Below are positions 24,156-32,739 of a DNA stretch of 64,000 nucleotides, in pieces. Numbering within the stretch: position 1 is the first letter of the stretch; every line of letters begins with the position of its first letter. Origin of the DNA: Cohnella zeiphila (lineage in GTDB: Bacteria > Bacillota > Bacilli > Paenibacillales > Paenibacillaceae); NCBI RefSeq assembly GCF_014212055.1, contig NZ_JACJVO010000028.1:62001-126000 (forward strand), given 5' to 3'. A program made the position numbers and the translations under genes. The notes under the pieces were generated by a model. It made no database searches. It was not told where the DNA came from and saw only the letters and a program-made list of their open reading frames with translations.

Positions 24156-24211
24156 TGACCGGACGAACCGGAGACGCCTTTTTCCTTTATAAGGGAAGAT
24201 GCGTCTTTTTT
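24156..24211 (+). promoter_or_regulatory. Structured leader: TGACCGG hairpin followed by terminator
   Basis: TGA-CCGG-ACGAA-CCGG-A (24156-24172) is followed at once by a hairpin with base stem GACGC (24173-24177)/GCGTC (24201-24205) and TTTTTT. The same two-hairpin order occurs at 38028-38082 in front of the second importer. CTAACGC (24148-24154) can also pair with GCGTTAG (24212-24218), enclosing the whole element. It looks like a transcription attenuator; the signal is unknown. Confidence 0.6.
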
Positions 24212-24266
24212 GCGTTAGTCCGCCCAATTGGTTAATTAAATTTATTAATCAAAGAGAGGGACGAAG

Positions 24267-25220
24267 ATGCTTGAACACAGGTCTTCCTGCTGCAGTATCG
24301 GAAGGGGGCAGGCCTTGCCTCAAGCGGCGAAAGCTGCTGACCGGCTTTTATTCAATACGAAGAGTAAGGATGGCATGGCGTATTTGAAGGGTGGCATCTT
24401 CCTCATGGGAACGGATGACGAGGAAGGGTTTCCGGATGACGGGGAAGGTCCCGTAAGAGAGGTTGAACTTTCCCCATTCTACATCGATCCCGAGGCGGTC
24501 ACGAACGAGAAATTCGCGGAGTTTGTCGAGGACACGGGTTATGTAACGGAAGCGGAACAATTCGGTTGGTCGTTCGTGTTCCATCTATTCGTTACGGAAG
24601 AAGTGAAAAAGAACGATGCTCGCGTCGTTCCGGGAACTCCGTGGTGGCTGGCCGTCAACGGCGCCGACTGGCGGAGGCCGGAAGGAGGCCGGTCGTCCTG
24701 TGAGGAGCGGATGGATCATCCCGTTATTCACATATCTTGGAACGACGCGGTCGCTTATTGTCGATGGGCCGGCAAGAGGCTGCCGACGGAGGCTGAGTGG
24801 GAGTACGCCGCGCGCGGAGGCTTGGTTCAAAAAAGATATCCTTGGGGGGATTTGCTAAAGCCGAACGGACAGCATCGATGCAACATCTGGCAAGGGGAGT
24901 TCCCGTCGAAGAACAATGCCGCGGACGGCTACGTAGGCACGGCACCGGTTCGATCTTATCTTCCGAACGGTTACGGCTTATACAACATGGTCGGCAATGT
25001 ATGGGAATGGTGTTCGGATTGGTTTTCCCCTTCCGCTGCCAAGCATTCGAAGCGCAAAAATCCGAAAGGGCCGGCCATGGGATCGAACCGGGTCATGCGC
25101 GGCGGTTCCTATTTATGCCACAGCTCTTACTGCAACCGATATCGGGTGGCGGCGCGAAGCTCGAATACGCCGGACAGTTCGACGGGCAATCTCGGCTTTC
25201 GGTGCGCGGCGGACGGATGA
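24267..25220 (+). CDS. Formylglycine-generating enzyme (sulfatase-maturating, SUMF1 family)
   Basis: A 317-residue formylglycine-generating enzyme, which oxidises the Cys of the C-x-P-x-R motif in sulfatases to C-alpha-formylglycine using oxygen and copper. The FGE-sulfatase fold is seen from LKGGIFLMGTDDEEGFPDDG (about residue 40) through HISWNDAVAYCRWAGKRLPT, EAEWEYAARGG, NMVGNVWEWCSDW to the catalytic end. The two copper-binding cysteines are present as Cys284 and Cys289 in GGSYLCHSSYCNRYR, which separates it from inactive SUMF-fold proteins. No signal peptide is evident, matching the signal-less sulfatases encoded downstream. The stop overlaps the ROK gene start (ATGA), so the two are coupled. 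Confidence 0.93.
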   Translation: MLEHRSSCCSIGRGQALPQAAKAADRLLFNTKSKDGMAYLKGGIFLMGTDDEEGFPDDGEGPVREVELSPFYIDPEAVTNEKFAEFVEDTGYVTEAEQFGWSFVFHLFVTEEVKKNDARVVPGTPWWLAVNGADWRRPEGGRSSCEERMDHPVIHISWNDAVAYCRWAGKRLPTEAEWEYAARGGLVQKRYPWGDLLKPNGQHRCNIWQGEFPSKNNAADGYVGTAPVRSYLPNGYGLYNMVGNVWEWCSDWFSPSAAKHSKRKNPKGPAMGSNRVMRGGSYLCHSSYCNRYRVAARSSNTPDSSTGNLGFRCAADG

Positions 25221-26410
25221 CGGGACGGGAAGAGGAAGCGGATCTCATGGTGCTGATGGGTCACAATATCTCCCGCTCCAAACAGACGAACAAGAGAACG
25301 ATTCTTCGGTGCCTGCTTCGGTACGGTCCTATTTCGCGCCAGCGCATTGCGGAGATCACGTCCTTGACGCCGGCGACCATTTCCAATCTGATCTCGGAAT
25401 TGATCGAGGAGAATCTGATTTTGGAGACAGGCCATCTGGAGGAATTTCGACGCCGGGCCGGACGCAAATCCGTCGCGTTGGCTTTCCATCCGCAAGCCTG
25501 CAATGCGCTTGCCGTACACATGAACGCGCGCGAAGTGCATTTCGGGCTTGCAGGCATTAACGGAACGGTTCGAACGCTGCGCCGTTACGAGATTTCGTTT
25601 GATTCGAACCAAAGCGCCTTCATCGAGAGGCTGCTTGCGGAGACGGATGCTTGCATCGCGGAGTTGAGGAAGGACTCGCTCTCCGCCATCGGCGTCGGGT
25701 TGGTCGGATTTGTAAATTTCGATACGGGGACATATCTGAGCAGGGAGCACTTGGGGTGGAAGGAAGTGCCGCTGGCCGCGCTGCTGGCAGAGAGGCATGG
25801 ATTGCCCGTGTATGCGGACAACAACATTCGGACGATGGCTTTGGCGGAGAAGATGTTCGGAGTCGGGCGGACGCTTACGGACTTTCTCCTGATTTACATC
25901 GGGCCGGGGATCGGCTCCGGACTCGTCGCCGGCGACCGCCTGTACCGCGGCGGTTCGACGGGAGCGGGAGAGTTCGGCCATATGACGTATCATCCGGAAG
26001 GACCGGCATGTTATTGCGGCAATCGGGGGTGTTTGGAGAGGTATGCCTCGCTTACGGCGATTGCGGCAGAGCTACAAGTATCCGGCGTCCTGGATCCGCT
26101 GAACCTGCTGAAGCAAGGGGATCGCCAGGCGCATGAGGCGGTCGCGCGAGCGGGCCGAAGGATCGGGACGGTGCTTGCTTCTTATCTGAACATGTTCCAT
26201 GTTCCGAAGGTGATCGTTGCCGGCCCGCTGGCCGGAGAATCGATACCGCTGCTCGAAGAGATTCGCCGGGAACTGTACGACAGATCCCCGCTGGCCAAGC
26301 GCGAACGAGTGGAGATCGTGGGTTCGGAATTAGGCGAAAATATCGGCTTGGTCGGAGCGGCGGCACTGGCCCTGTGGAATGAAATCTTCGAACACCGAAG
26401 GTCGGGCTGA
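25217..26410 (+). CDS. ROK family transcriptional regulator (NagC/XylR-like)
   Basis: A 397-residue ROK repressor. The winged helix (TNKRTILRCLLRYGPISRQR followed by IAEITSLTPATISNLISELI) lies near residues 18-60. The ROK sugar-binding domain carries the zinc motif CYCGNRGCLERY, the DNNIRTMALAE helix and GIGSGLVAGDRLYRGGSTGA. It should respond to a sugar or sugar phosphate derived from the imported glycan. ATG 25217 overlaps the FGE stop; ATG 25247, with AGAGGAAG upstream, is an equally plausible start. The importer genes follow 18 bases downstream, so the regulator is embedded in the operon it probably controls. Confidence 0.9.
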   Translation: MTGREEEADLMVLMGHNISRSKQTNKRTILRCLLRYGPISRQRIAEITSLTPATISNLISELIEENLILETGHLEEFRRRAGRKSVALAFHPQACNALAVHMNAREVHFGLAGINGTVRTLRRYEISFDSNQSAFIERLLAETDACIAELRKDSLSAIGVGLVGFVNFDTGTYLSREHLGWKEVPLAALLAERHGLPVYADNNIRTMALAEKMFGVGRTLTDFLLIYIGPGIGSGLVAGDRLYRGGSTGAGEFGHMTYHPEGPACYCGNRGCLERYASLTAIAAELQVSGVLDPLNLLKQGDRQAHEAVARAGRRIGTVLASYLNMFHVPKVIVAGPLAGESIPLLEEIRRELYDRSPLAKRERVEIVGSELGENIGLVGAAALALWNEIFEHRRSG

Positions 26411-26428
26411 AACAAGGAGGAAGATCAT

Positions 26429-27391
26429 ATGAGTATGGCCAACCGGGTGTCTGTCGCGGACAAACGCGCCGCTCCCCTTGTCGGTTATCGGGCGCGCCGG
26501 GAGCTTTGGTGTCTGGCTTTTATCGCCCCGCAGCTGGCTTTGTTCCTGATGTTTACGGCTTATCCCATAGTCATGAGCTATGTTTACGCCTTTTTTGATT
26601 GGGACGGATACGGACCGCCGAAAGACTATGTCGGCTTCGACAATTTTATCGAGACGGTGACGGACCCCATCTTCTGGAATGCCTTTCGAAACAGCCTGCT
26701 GTTCATGGCGTACGTAGTGGCCGTTCAAGTGCCGCTTGCGCTTCTGCTGGCCTTGTTGTTGAACGCCGAGCGGCTCCGGGGAAAAGTCTTTTACCGGACG
26801 ATCTATTTCCTGCCGGTCGTAACGACGACGGCCGTAGTCGGACTGGTTATGCGGTTTATCTTCGGCGCGTACAAAGGCGTCGTCAACGAGCTGCTGATCA
26901 AGCTGGGCCTGCTGACCGCCCCGATAGACTGGCTCGGTTCGATCGATACGGCGTTTCTGGTCGTCGTGCTCGTCGGCATCTGGAAGACCTTCGGCATGAA
27001 ATTGGTATATTGGCTGGCGGGGATTCAGTCGCTGCCGAAGGAGCTTTTCGAATCGGCCAGAATCGACGGCGCTTCCGGGCTTCAATTGCTAAGGTATATT
27101 ACCGTTCCCTTGCTGCTGCCCGTCGGAAGCGTCATTCTGCTCATGTCCGCGGTCAACGCGCTGCATGTGTTCGACTTGGTGAAGTCGATGACGGACGGAG
27201 GGCCGGCCTTCAAAACCGACATGGTGGACGTGTACATTTACCGTTATGCCTTCTCCGGCAACGGAGGGGCGCGAGTCGGTTTCGCATCGGCCGCAGGCGT
27301 CGTGTACGGCGTTGCCGTCATGATCATTTCGCTCGCGCTCGGCTTGCTGGTCCGTTGGTCCGGCGGCCGCCGCAATGCCGCACGGCTCTAG
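26429..27391 (+). CDS. Sugar ABC transporter permease (MalF/UgpA type)
   Basis: A 320-residue inner-membrane permease with six predicted spans, starting at about residues 32-52 (FIAPQLALFLMFTAYPIVMS). The cytoplasmic EAA loop that contacts the ATPase reads LPKELFESARIDGASGLQLL near residue 205. AAGGAGGAAGATCAT precedes the ATG. It forms the importer with the next permease and binding protein. No ATPase gene is present in the operon, so a shared MsmX-type ATPase encoded elsewhere probably energises it, as is usual in this family in Bacillota. Cargo is likely a (sulfated) oligosaccharide judging from the downstream sulfatases. Confidence 0.93.
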   Translation: MSMANRVSVADKRAAPLVGYRARRELWCLAFIAPQLALFLMFTAYPIVMSYVYAFFDWDGYGPPKDYVGFDNFIETVTDPIFWNAFRNSLLFMAYVVAVQVPLALLLALLLNAERLRGKVFYRTIYFLPVVTTTAVVGLVMRFIFGAYKGVVNELLIKLGLLTAPIDWLGSIDTAFLVVVLVGIWKTFGMKLVYWLAGIQSLPKELFESARIDGASGLQLLRYITVPLLLPVGSVILLMSAVNALHVFDLVKSMTDGGPAFKTDMVDVYIYRYAFSGNGGARVGFASAAGVVYGVAVMIISLALGLLVRWSGGRRNAARL

Positions 27392-27403
27392 GAGGAGATG
27401 GGA

Positions 27404-28246
27404 ATGAACCCTGCCAGAAGAAAGAGATCGCCGGTATACGTCCTGGTGCACGTGCTGCTCTTCGCGATCGGCATCGTCTGGATATACCCCTTCATCTGGA
27501 TGATCATGTCTTCGTTCAAGACGAATAACGAATATATCGTATCCGGCATCAAGCTGCTGCCGCAAAGCTTCCAGTTCTCCAATTACAAAAGAGCGTGGGA
27601 GACGGCGCATTTCTCCGTTTATTTCTGGAATAACGTCATCATCACGGTGTCCGTCGTCGTCATCGTCATTCTCGTCTGCGCGTTGACCGGCTATGCGGTC
27701 GGACGCTATCGCTTTAAGGGCCGTTTGGTGTTCGTCACCGCCGTCACGGCAACGATGTTCATGCCCAAAGGGTATACGATCATTCCAATCTACTCGCTAG
27801 TGAATTCGCTCGGGTTGAACAACTCGCTGTGGGGCGTCATCCTCGCGGAAGTCGGCGGAGCGCACGTGCTCTTCATCCTGCTGTTCGTTGCGTATTTCCG
27901 CGGCCTCCCGAAGGAATTGTCGGAGTCGGCGGAGATCGACGGCAGCGGCTTCGTCCGGACGTTCGCGCAGATCGTCCTGCCGCTGTCCAAGCCGATTATC
28001 GCGACGGCCGCCATCATGCAATTCATGTGGACGTGGAACGCGTTTCTCATGCCGCTCATCTTCACGCTCGGCAAGCCGGAGCTGCGCACGCTCGGCGTGG
28101 GCATGTTCCAGTTCGTCGGCGAGAATACGATGGACTGGACCGGCATGGCGGCAGCCGCCAGCATCTCGCTGGTGCCGATCCTGGCCGTGTTCATAGCGAT
28201 GCAGCGTTACTTTATCGAAGGGGTATCCGGAGCCATCAAAGGATAA
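27404..28246 (+). CDS. Carbohydrate ABC transporter permease (MalG/UgpE type)
   Basis: A 280-residue permease, partner of the preceding one. It has about six spans, beginning YVLVHVLLFAIGIVWIYPFI, and the EAA loop LPKELSESAEIDGSGFVRTF near residue 170, ending in QRYFIEGVSGAIKG, a standard MalG-type terminus. ATG 27404 is taken because AGGAGG lies 8 bases before it; ATG 27398 is only 2 bases from that site. The gene begins 12 bases after the previous stop. Confidence 0.93.
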   Translation: MNPARRKRSPVYVLVHVLLFAIGIVWIYPFIWMIMSSFKTNNEYIVSGIKLLPQSFQFSNYKRAWETAHFSVYFWNNVIITVSVVVIVILVCALTGYAVGRYRFKGRLVFVTAVTATMFMPKGYTIIPIYSLVNSLGLNNSLWGVILAEVGGAHVLFILLFVAYFRGLPKELSESAEIDGSGFVRTFAQIVLPLSKPIIATAAIMQFMWTWNAFLMPLIFTLGKPELRTLGVGMFQFVGENTMDWTGMAAAASISLVPILAVFIAMQRYFIEGVSGAIKG

Positions 28247-28277
28247 ATTCATTCAAACCTGGTTGGGAGGAACTCAC

Positions 28278-29837
28278 ATGAACAGCAACAGACTCAAGGG
28301 ACTACAACTACTGGCGGTCGGCGCGACCGCCGCGGCACTGCTTGCCGGATGCTCGGGCAACTCGTCTTCCGGAGAACCGGGCGGTACGGAGAGCGCGGAG
28401 GCGAGCGCAAGCGCAAGCGGCGGCTCAGCTGGCTCGCAGAAGGAGACGGTGATCACCTTATGGGGAGCCAGCGACTTCCTGAAAGGCGACAACAGCCCCG
28501 GACAGCGTATGATCAAGGAGTTCAACGAGCAGAACAAGGGCCGGATTCGGGTGGAAGCCCGGTATATGGCTTGGAGCGAATACAATACGGCCATTCAAGC
28601 GGCTGCGACATCCCATGAACTGCCGGATATTTTCCAGACGCCGCAAAATACGGATATCCGTTCCATCGTGGCCGACGGCTGGGCCAAACCGTTCGACGGA
28701 CTCCTCTCAGACGCTTGGAAGCAGCAGTTCGATGCCGGCGCGTTCGTGGAAGGAGTCAACGTTATCGACGGTAAAACATACAGCTGGCCGCTAACGGGAC
28801 CGCAGCTGGGCTCGATCTTGTATTACAACAAGGATGTCTTGAAAAACGCGGGCCTGGACCCGGAGAAGCCGCCTGCCACCTGGGACGAACTTCGCGAAGA
28901 AGCCAAAAAAGTCACGCAGAGCGGCAAAGGCGACGTGTACGGCGTCGTGTTCGGCGGCGGCGAGACGGGATCGGCGTCCGGTATATCCAAGTTTGTCGAT
29001 GCGCTCGCTGCGGGAATTTCTCCTGAAGAGGCGGGCGGATTCGATTACAAAACCGGCCAATATGCATACGATTCGAAAGCGACGGTGGACTCGTTCGACT
29101 TCTTGCAGCAGTTGAAGGCGGACGGCAGTATCCTGCCCTCCTCGTTCACGCTGAAAGCGACGGAGTCGAGCGTCCTGTTCGGGCAAGGCAAAGCGGCCTT
29201 CCTCATCGATGGGCGGGCGCGAATGTGGATCGTCAAGCGGGATACGCCGGATGCGAACTTCGGATTGGCGCAGGTGCCAACGCCAACCGGTCAGAAGCCT
29301 ACCTACTTCTACGTGGCGGCAGACCCGTCAGGCTATATGATCTCGTCGACGTCGAAGCATGCCAAAGAAGCCGGGGAGTTCATCGAGAAGGCGTTCGCGG
29401 CTCCGCCGTTTTACACGAAATACCTGCAGAGCGGCGTGGCGCTGACCCCTATCAACAGCATCAATAACGATACTTCGCTGTACCCGTATCCGGAATTCAA
29501 CACGTTCCTCCAACTGCATAAGGATCTGCTGAAGCTTCGGCCCGATTATGCGGTCCGCAATCCGGAGACGGCCAAAGTCATCGTGGAGCTCGGCTCGCTG
29601 CAGCAGCCGAAGATCAAGCCGGGTTACAGCGATATTTTGCAGTCGGTACTAACCGGCGCCCAGAAGGATCTGCCCTCTCTGCTTCGGGCGTACGACGAGA
29701 AGTTAAACAATGGGCTGGCCGATGCGGTCGCGAAGGTGAAGGCAGATGGTGCACAGGTCGATCTAAAGGATTTCCAGTTCCCGAACTGGGACACCAGCAA
29801 AGATTATACGGCGGACGATTATGCGCAGTTGAAATAA
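28278..29837 (+). CDS. Extracellular solute-binding lipoprotein (sugar ABC importer)
   Basis: A 519-residue lipoprotein with signal peptide and lipobox LLAGC (around residues 20-24) followed by a Ser/Gly/Ala linker. The mature part is a type 1 solute-binding protein: VITLWGASDFLKGDNSPGQR, an ISWP-like SWPLTGPQLGSILYYNKDVL and KATESSVLFGQGKAAFLIDG. GGGAGGA lies 8 bases before ATG 28278. It delivers substrate to the two permeases just upstream. It is followed within 60 bases by the first sulfatase, so the operon appears to continue from transport to desulfation. Confidence 0.93.
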   Translation: MNSNRLKGLQLLAVGATAAALLAGCSGNSSSGEPGGTESAEASASASGGSAGSQKETVITLWGASDFLKGDNSPGQRMIKEFNEQNKGRIRVEARYMAWSEYNTAIQAAATSHELPDIFQTPQNTDIRSIVADGWAKPFDGLLSDAWKQQFDAGAFVEGVNVIDGKTYSWPLTGPQLGSILYYNKDVLKNAGLDPEKPPATWDELREEAKKVTQSGKGDVYGVVFGGGETGSASGISKFVDALAAGISPEEAGGFDYKTGQYAYDSKATVDSFDFLQQLKADGSILPSSFTLKATESSVLFGQGKAAFLIDGRARMWIVKRDTPDANFGLAQVPTPTGQKPTYFYVAADPSGYMISSTSKHAKEAGEFIEKAFAAPPFYTKYLQSGVALTPINSINNDTSLYPYPEFNTFLQLHKDLLKLRPDYAVRNPETAKVIVELGSLQQPKIKPGYSDILQSVLTGAQKDLPSLLRAYDEKLNNGLADAVAKVKADGAQVDLKDFQFPNWDTSKDYTADDYAQLK

Positions 29838-29894
29838 TTCAGTGCGGAGAGAAGCTTGATTGATCGCGATACCCATGAGCCAGGAGGCGCTAAC

Positions 29895-31241
29895 GTGAGC
29901 AACTTTATCGTTTTTCTGTCGGATGAGCACAATCCGTTTTATTCTTCCGTATACGGCCACCCGTTCGTGCAAACGCCGAATATGGAACGGCTGGCGCGGC
30001 AAGGAACGGTATACCGGAATGCGTACTGCCCGTCGCCTCTCTGCACGCCTAGCCGCTCGGCGTTCCTGTCGGGCCGCCGTGTGCACGAGGTGCAGGCGTA
30101 CAGCAATTGCAACGTCAACCTGCCCCGACATTTCCCTACCTATGGGCGCGTGCTGAGGGACGAAGGGGTGCACTCGGTTCATTTCGGGAAAACGCACGTG
30201 TACGATAAAGCCGAGAACCTCGGCTTCGCGGAGATTCATATGGCAAAGGACGGCAAGGCCCCGGGGGACATCAATTTCTCCCGGAGGCCGCTGGCCATCC
30301 GCAAGGATGCCGCGGAGAGAGCGCGCGGCTACGGCGTCAAAGAAGAGGCTTTCGACGCGGACCTTAGGGTCATGGACGCCGCTTTGCAATGGCTTCGGGA
30401 GACGGCGCCGACGCTGGATCGCCCTTGGAGCTTGACGATCAACCTGGTCAATCCCCATTTTCCGCAATGGAACACGCAAGAATTTTGGGACTTATATCCG
30501 CACGGAGAGGACCTTCCCCGTTACGGCAAAGAGCAGGAGAGCGCCGATCATCCGTACGCTCGGGATCTGCGCGCCCACTTCGAAGCGGATCTTTTCACGG
30601 AAGAGCAGGCTCTCGGCCTCCGTAGAGGATATCTCGGCAACGTCACCTTCATCGATCGGCAGGTCGGTCGACTGCTGGATACGCTGCAGAGCACCTCTCT
30701 GGCTAACGTCACCAATGTCGTCTATACGTCGGATCACGGCGATATGCTGGGCAAATTCGGAATGTGGTGGAAGTGCTCGTTGTACGAAGATTCGGTCCGC
30801 ATTCCGGTGATCGCGTCCGGGCCGGACTTCGGTAAGGGGGCCGTTGTCGACACGCCGGTCGATCTGCTGGACGTGCAGGCTTCTATCTTCCGGGCTGTCG
30901 GCGCCGAACGTCCGTCGGACTGGGCGGGTCAGCCGCTTCAGGACGTTCCCGCGTCCGATCCGGAGCGAGTCGTCTTCTCCGAATACCACGGGCATGGCAC
31001 GCGTTCCGGGGCTTATATGATCCGCAAGGGCGAATGGAAGCTTATCTACTATATGGAGGCGCCGCACCAATTGTTTCAGCTGAGCGACGATCCGGACGAA
31101 CTGCGCAACGTCTACGCGGAATTTCCCGACAAGGCGCTTGAACTGGAAGGCGAGCTTCGGCGAATTTGCGATCCCGAACGGGAGAACGAACGGGCTCACG
31201 CCTTTCAGGATGAGCAGCTGAGAGCACTGGCAGCGCGATGA
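29895..31241 (+). CDS. Sulfatase 1 (Cys-type, cytoplasmic)
   Basis: A 448-residue type I sulfatase that hydrolyses sulfate esters. The maturation motif is CTPSR with the formylglycine Cys at residue 50 (PLCTPSRSAFLSGRR). Metal ligands are in FLSDEHNPF at the N-terminus and YTSDHGDMLG in the middle. GTG 29895 is the start (CAGGAGGCGCTAAC upstream). No signal peptide is present, so it works in the cytoplasm on imported material and is matured by the FGE encoded at the start of the operon. The stop overlaps the next sulfatase start (ATGA). Confidence 0.92.
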   Translation: MSNFIVFLSDEHNPFYSSVYGHPFVQTPNMERLARQGTVYRNAYCPSPLCTPSRSAFLSGRRVHEVQAYSNCNVNLPRHFPTYGRVLRDEGVHSVHFGKTHVYDKAENLGFAEIHMAKDGKAPGDINFSRRPLAIRKDAAERARGYGVKEEAFDADLRVMDAALQWLRETAPTLDRPWSLTINLVNPHFPQWNTQEFWDLYPHGEDLPRYGKEQESADHPYARDLRAHFEADLFTEEQALGLRRGYLGNVTFIDRQVGRLLDTLQSTSLANVTNVVYTSDHGDMLGKFGMWWKCSLYEDSVRIPVIASGPDFGKGAVVDTPVDLLDVQASIFRAVGAERPSDWAGQPLQDVPASDPERVVFSEYHGHGTRSGAYMIRKGEWKLIYYMEAPHQLFQLSDDPDELRNVYAEFPDKALELEGELRRICDPERENERAHAFQDEQLRALAAR

Positions 31242-32722
31242 CCAGACCTAACATCTTGATCTTTATGACCGACCAGCAACAAGCCCAGGTCATGGCGCCG
31301 AACCATCCTTGCCGGACGCCGAACGCGGTTCGGTTCGCATCGGAAGGCATTGTCTTCCGTCATACGTTCACGACGATGACACATTGCTGCCCGTCGAGGG
31401 CTTCCTTTATGACCGGTCTGTATCCGTCCCGGCATGGCATCCACAATAACGTCAGCAATGCAGCTGCGCTGGGGCGGGGACTGCGGCCGGGCGTCGGGAC
31501 GTTCTCCGAGAAGCTGAAAGCGGCGGGGTACGATCTATTCTTCTCCGGCAAATGGCATGTGTCCGCGGAGGAGAATCCGGCCGGCCGCGGCTGGGAAGAA
31601 CTCATGGTCGTGGCGGGCAAAGACGCGCAGATGGGGCTCACGATCCCGCAGTGGCGGGCTTTGCCCCGGGAGGAGCCGCGGACGGAACGAAGGAGGGGCG
31701 AGCTCGTCCGTCCCGGCTGGGGACCTTACCGGCTATACGGCGTATCGCAGACGGACGGCGAGCATACGAGAGACGCCAAAGTCGTCGAAAGGGCTGTAGA
31801 AAAGCTGCGGGAACTGAACGGCAGTGACAAGCCATGGTGCCTGTATGTAGGGGTAACAGGACCGCACGATCCGTTTGTGATTCCGGAGCGGTACGCCAAA
31901 CTGTACGACCCTGACGAGATTCCGCTGCCGCCGAATTACGACGATTCGCTTATTGATAAACCAGGTGTATACCGGCGCATGAGAAGGGTATGGGACCAGC
32001 TTACGCCCGAGGAAGTGCGGGAGGCGACGGCTCACTATTGGGGTTATTGCACAATGGTGGACGATCTGTTCGGTCAAGTGCTGGCTGCGCTGGAGGCTTC
32101 GGGTCAGGCAGATGACACGCTGGTCGTCTTTCTTTCCGACCACGGGGAGAGCGGCGGCGCGCACGGTCTGTATCTGAAGGGCATCAGCTCGTTCGAAGAG
32201 ACGTACCGACTTCCTTGTATCGCCCGTTGGCCGAACGGCATTTCGGAGCCGGGAAGAGTCGTGGACGAACTGGTCAGCATCATGGATTGGGCTCCGACTT
32301 TCGTGGATCTGGCCGAAGCGGAGACGCTGAACGAATGCAACGGCACAAGTCTTGCCGGCTGGCTCCGAAATGAACGACCGTTACATTGGCGCGATGCCGT
32401 ATACAGCCAGTGTAACGGCGTGGAAGTGTATTATACGCAACGTATGGTGCGGACTGAACGATATAAATTCGTCTATCACCCGACGGATGTCGACGAGCTG
32501 TACGATCTATCTGTCGATCCGTTCGAACTGAACAATGTGGCTGCCGTTGCTGATTATGCAAGCGTAAAGAAAGAACTGTATTTGAAGATGTGGCAGGAAG
32601 CAGCACTGGCTGACGATATCATTTTCAACAAATACGCGACCGTGGCTACGGCGGATTGGGGACCGGCGCTCGCGATTGGGATCGAAGCGGGCCCGACAAG
32701 ATCGGCCACATATGACGATTAG
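31238..32722 (+). CDS. Sulfatase 2 (Cys-type, cytoplasmic)
   Basis: A 494-residue sulfatase. The maturation motif is CCPSR with the modified Cys at residue 50 (THCCPSRASFMTGLYPSRHG). Metal ligands appear in NILIFMTDQQ at the N-terminus and VFLSDHGESGG. The ATG overlaps the previous stop by ATGA, so it is translationally coupled to sulfatase 1. It has no signal peptide. Segments such as RYKFVYHPTDVDELYDLSVD near the C-terminus are the usual sulfatase tail. Sequence differences from its neighbours imply specificity for another sulfate position; which one cannot be told. Confidence 0.92.
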   Translation: MTRPNILIFMTDQQQAQVMAPNHPCRTPNAVRFASEGIVFRHTFTTMTHCCPSRASFMTGLYPSRHGIHNNVSNAAALGRGLRPGVGTFSEKLKAAGYDLFFSGKWHVSAEENPAGRGWEELMVVAGKDAQMGLTIPQWRALPREEPRTERRRGELVRPGWGPYRLYGVSQTDGEHTRDAKVVERAVEKLRELNGSDKPWCLYVGVTGPHDPFVIPERYAKLYDPDEIPLPPNYDDSLIDKPGVYRRMRRVWDQLTPEEVREATAHYWGYCTMVDDLFGQVLAALEASGQADDTLVVFLSDHGESGGAHGLYLKGISSFEETYRLPCIARWPNGISEPGRVVDELVSIMDWAPTFVDLAEAETLNECNGTSLAGWLRNERPLHWRDAVYSQCNGVEVYYTQRMVRTERYKFVYHPTDVDELYDLSVDPFELNNVAAVADYASVKKELYLKMWQEAALADDIIFNKYATVATADWGPALAIGIEAGPTRSATYDD

Positions 32723-32739
32723 AATGGAGCTGATCCGCG

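Noticed and set aside
24148..24218. T-box or PTS-type antiterminator before the FGE gene
   Set aside because: Neither the T-box consensus nor a ribonucleic antiterminator sequence of the LicT/SacY type is present; reported only as an unassigned leader.
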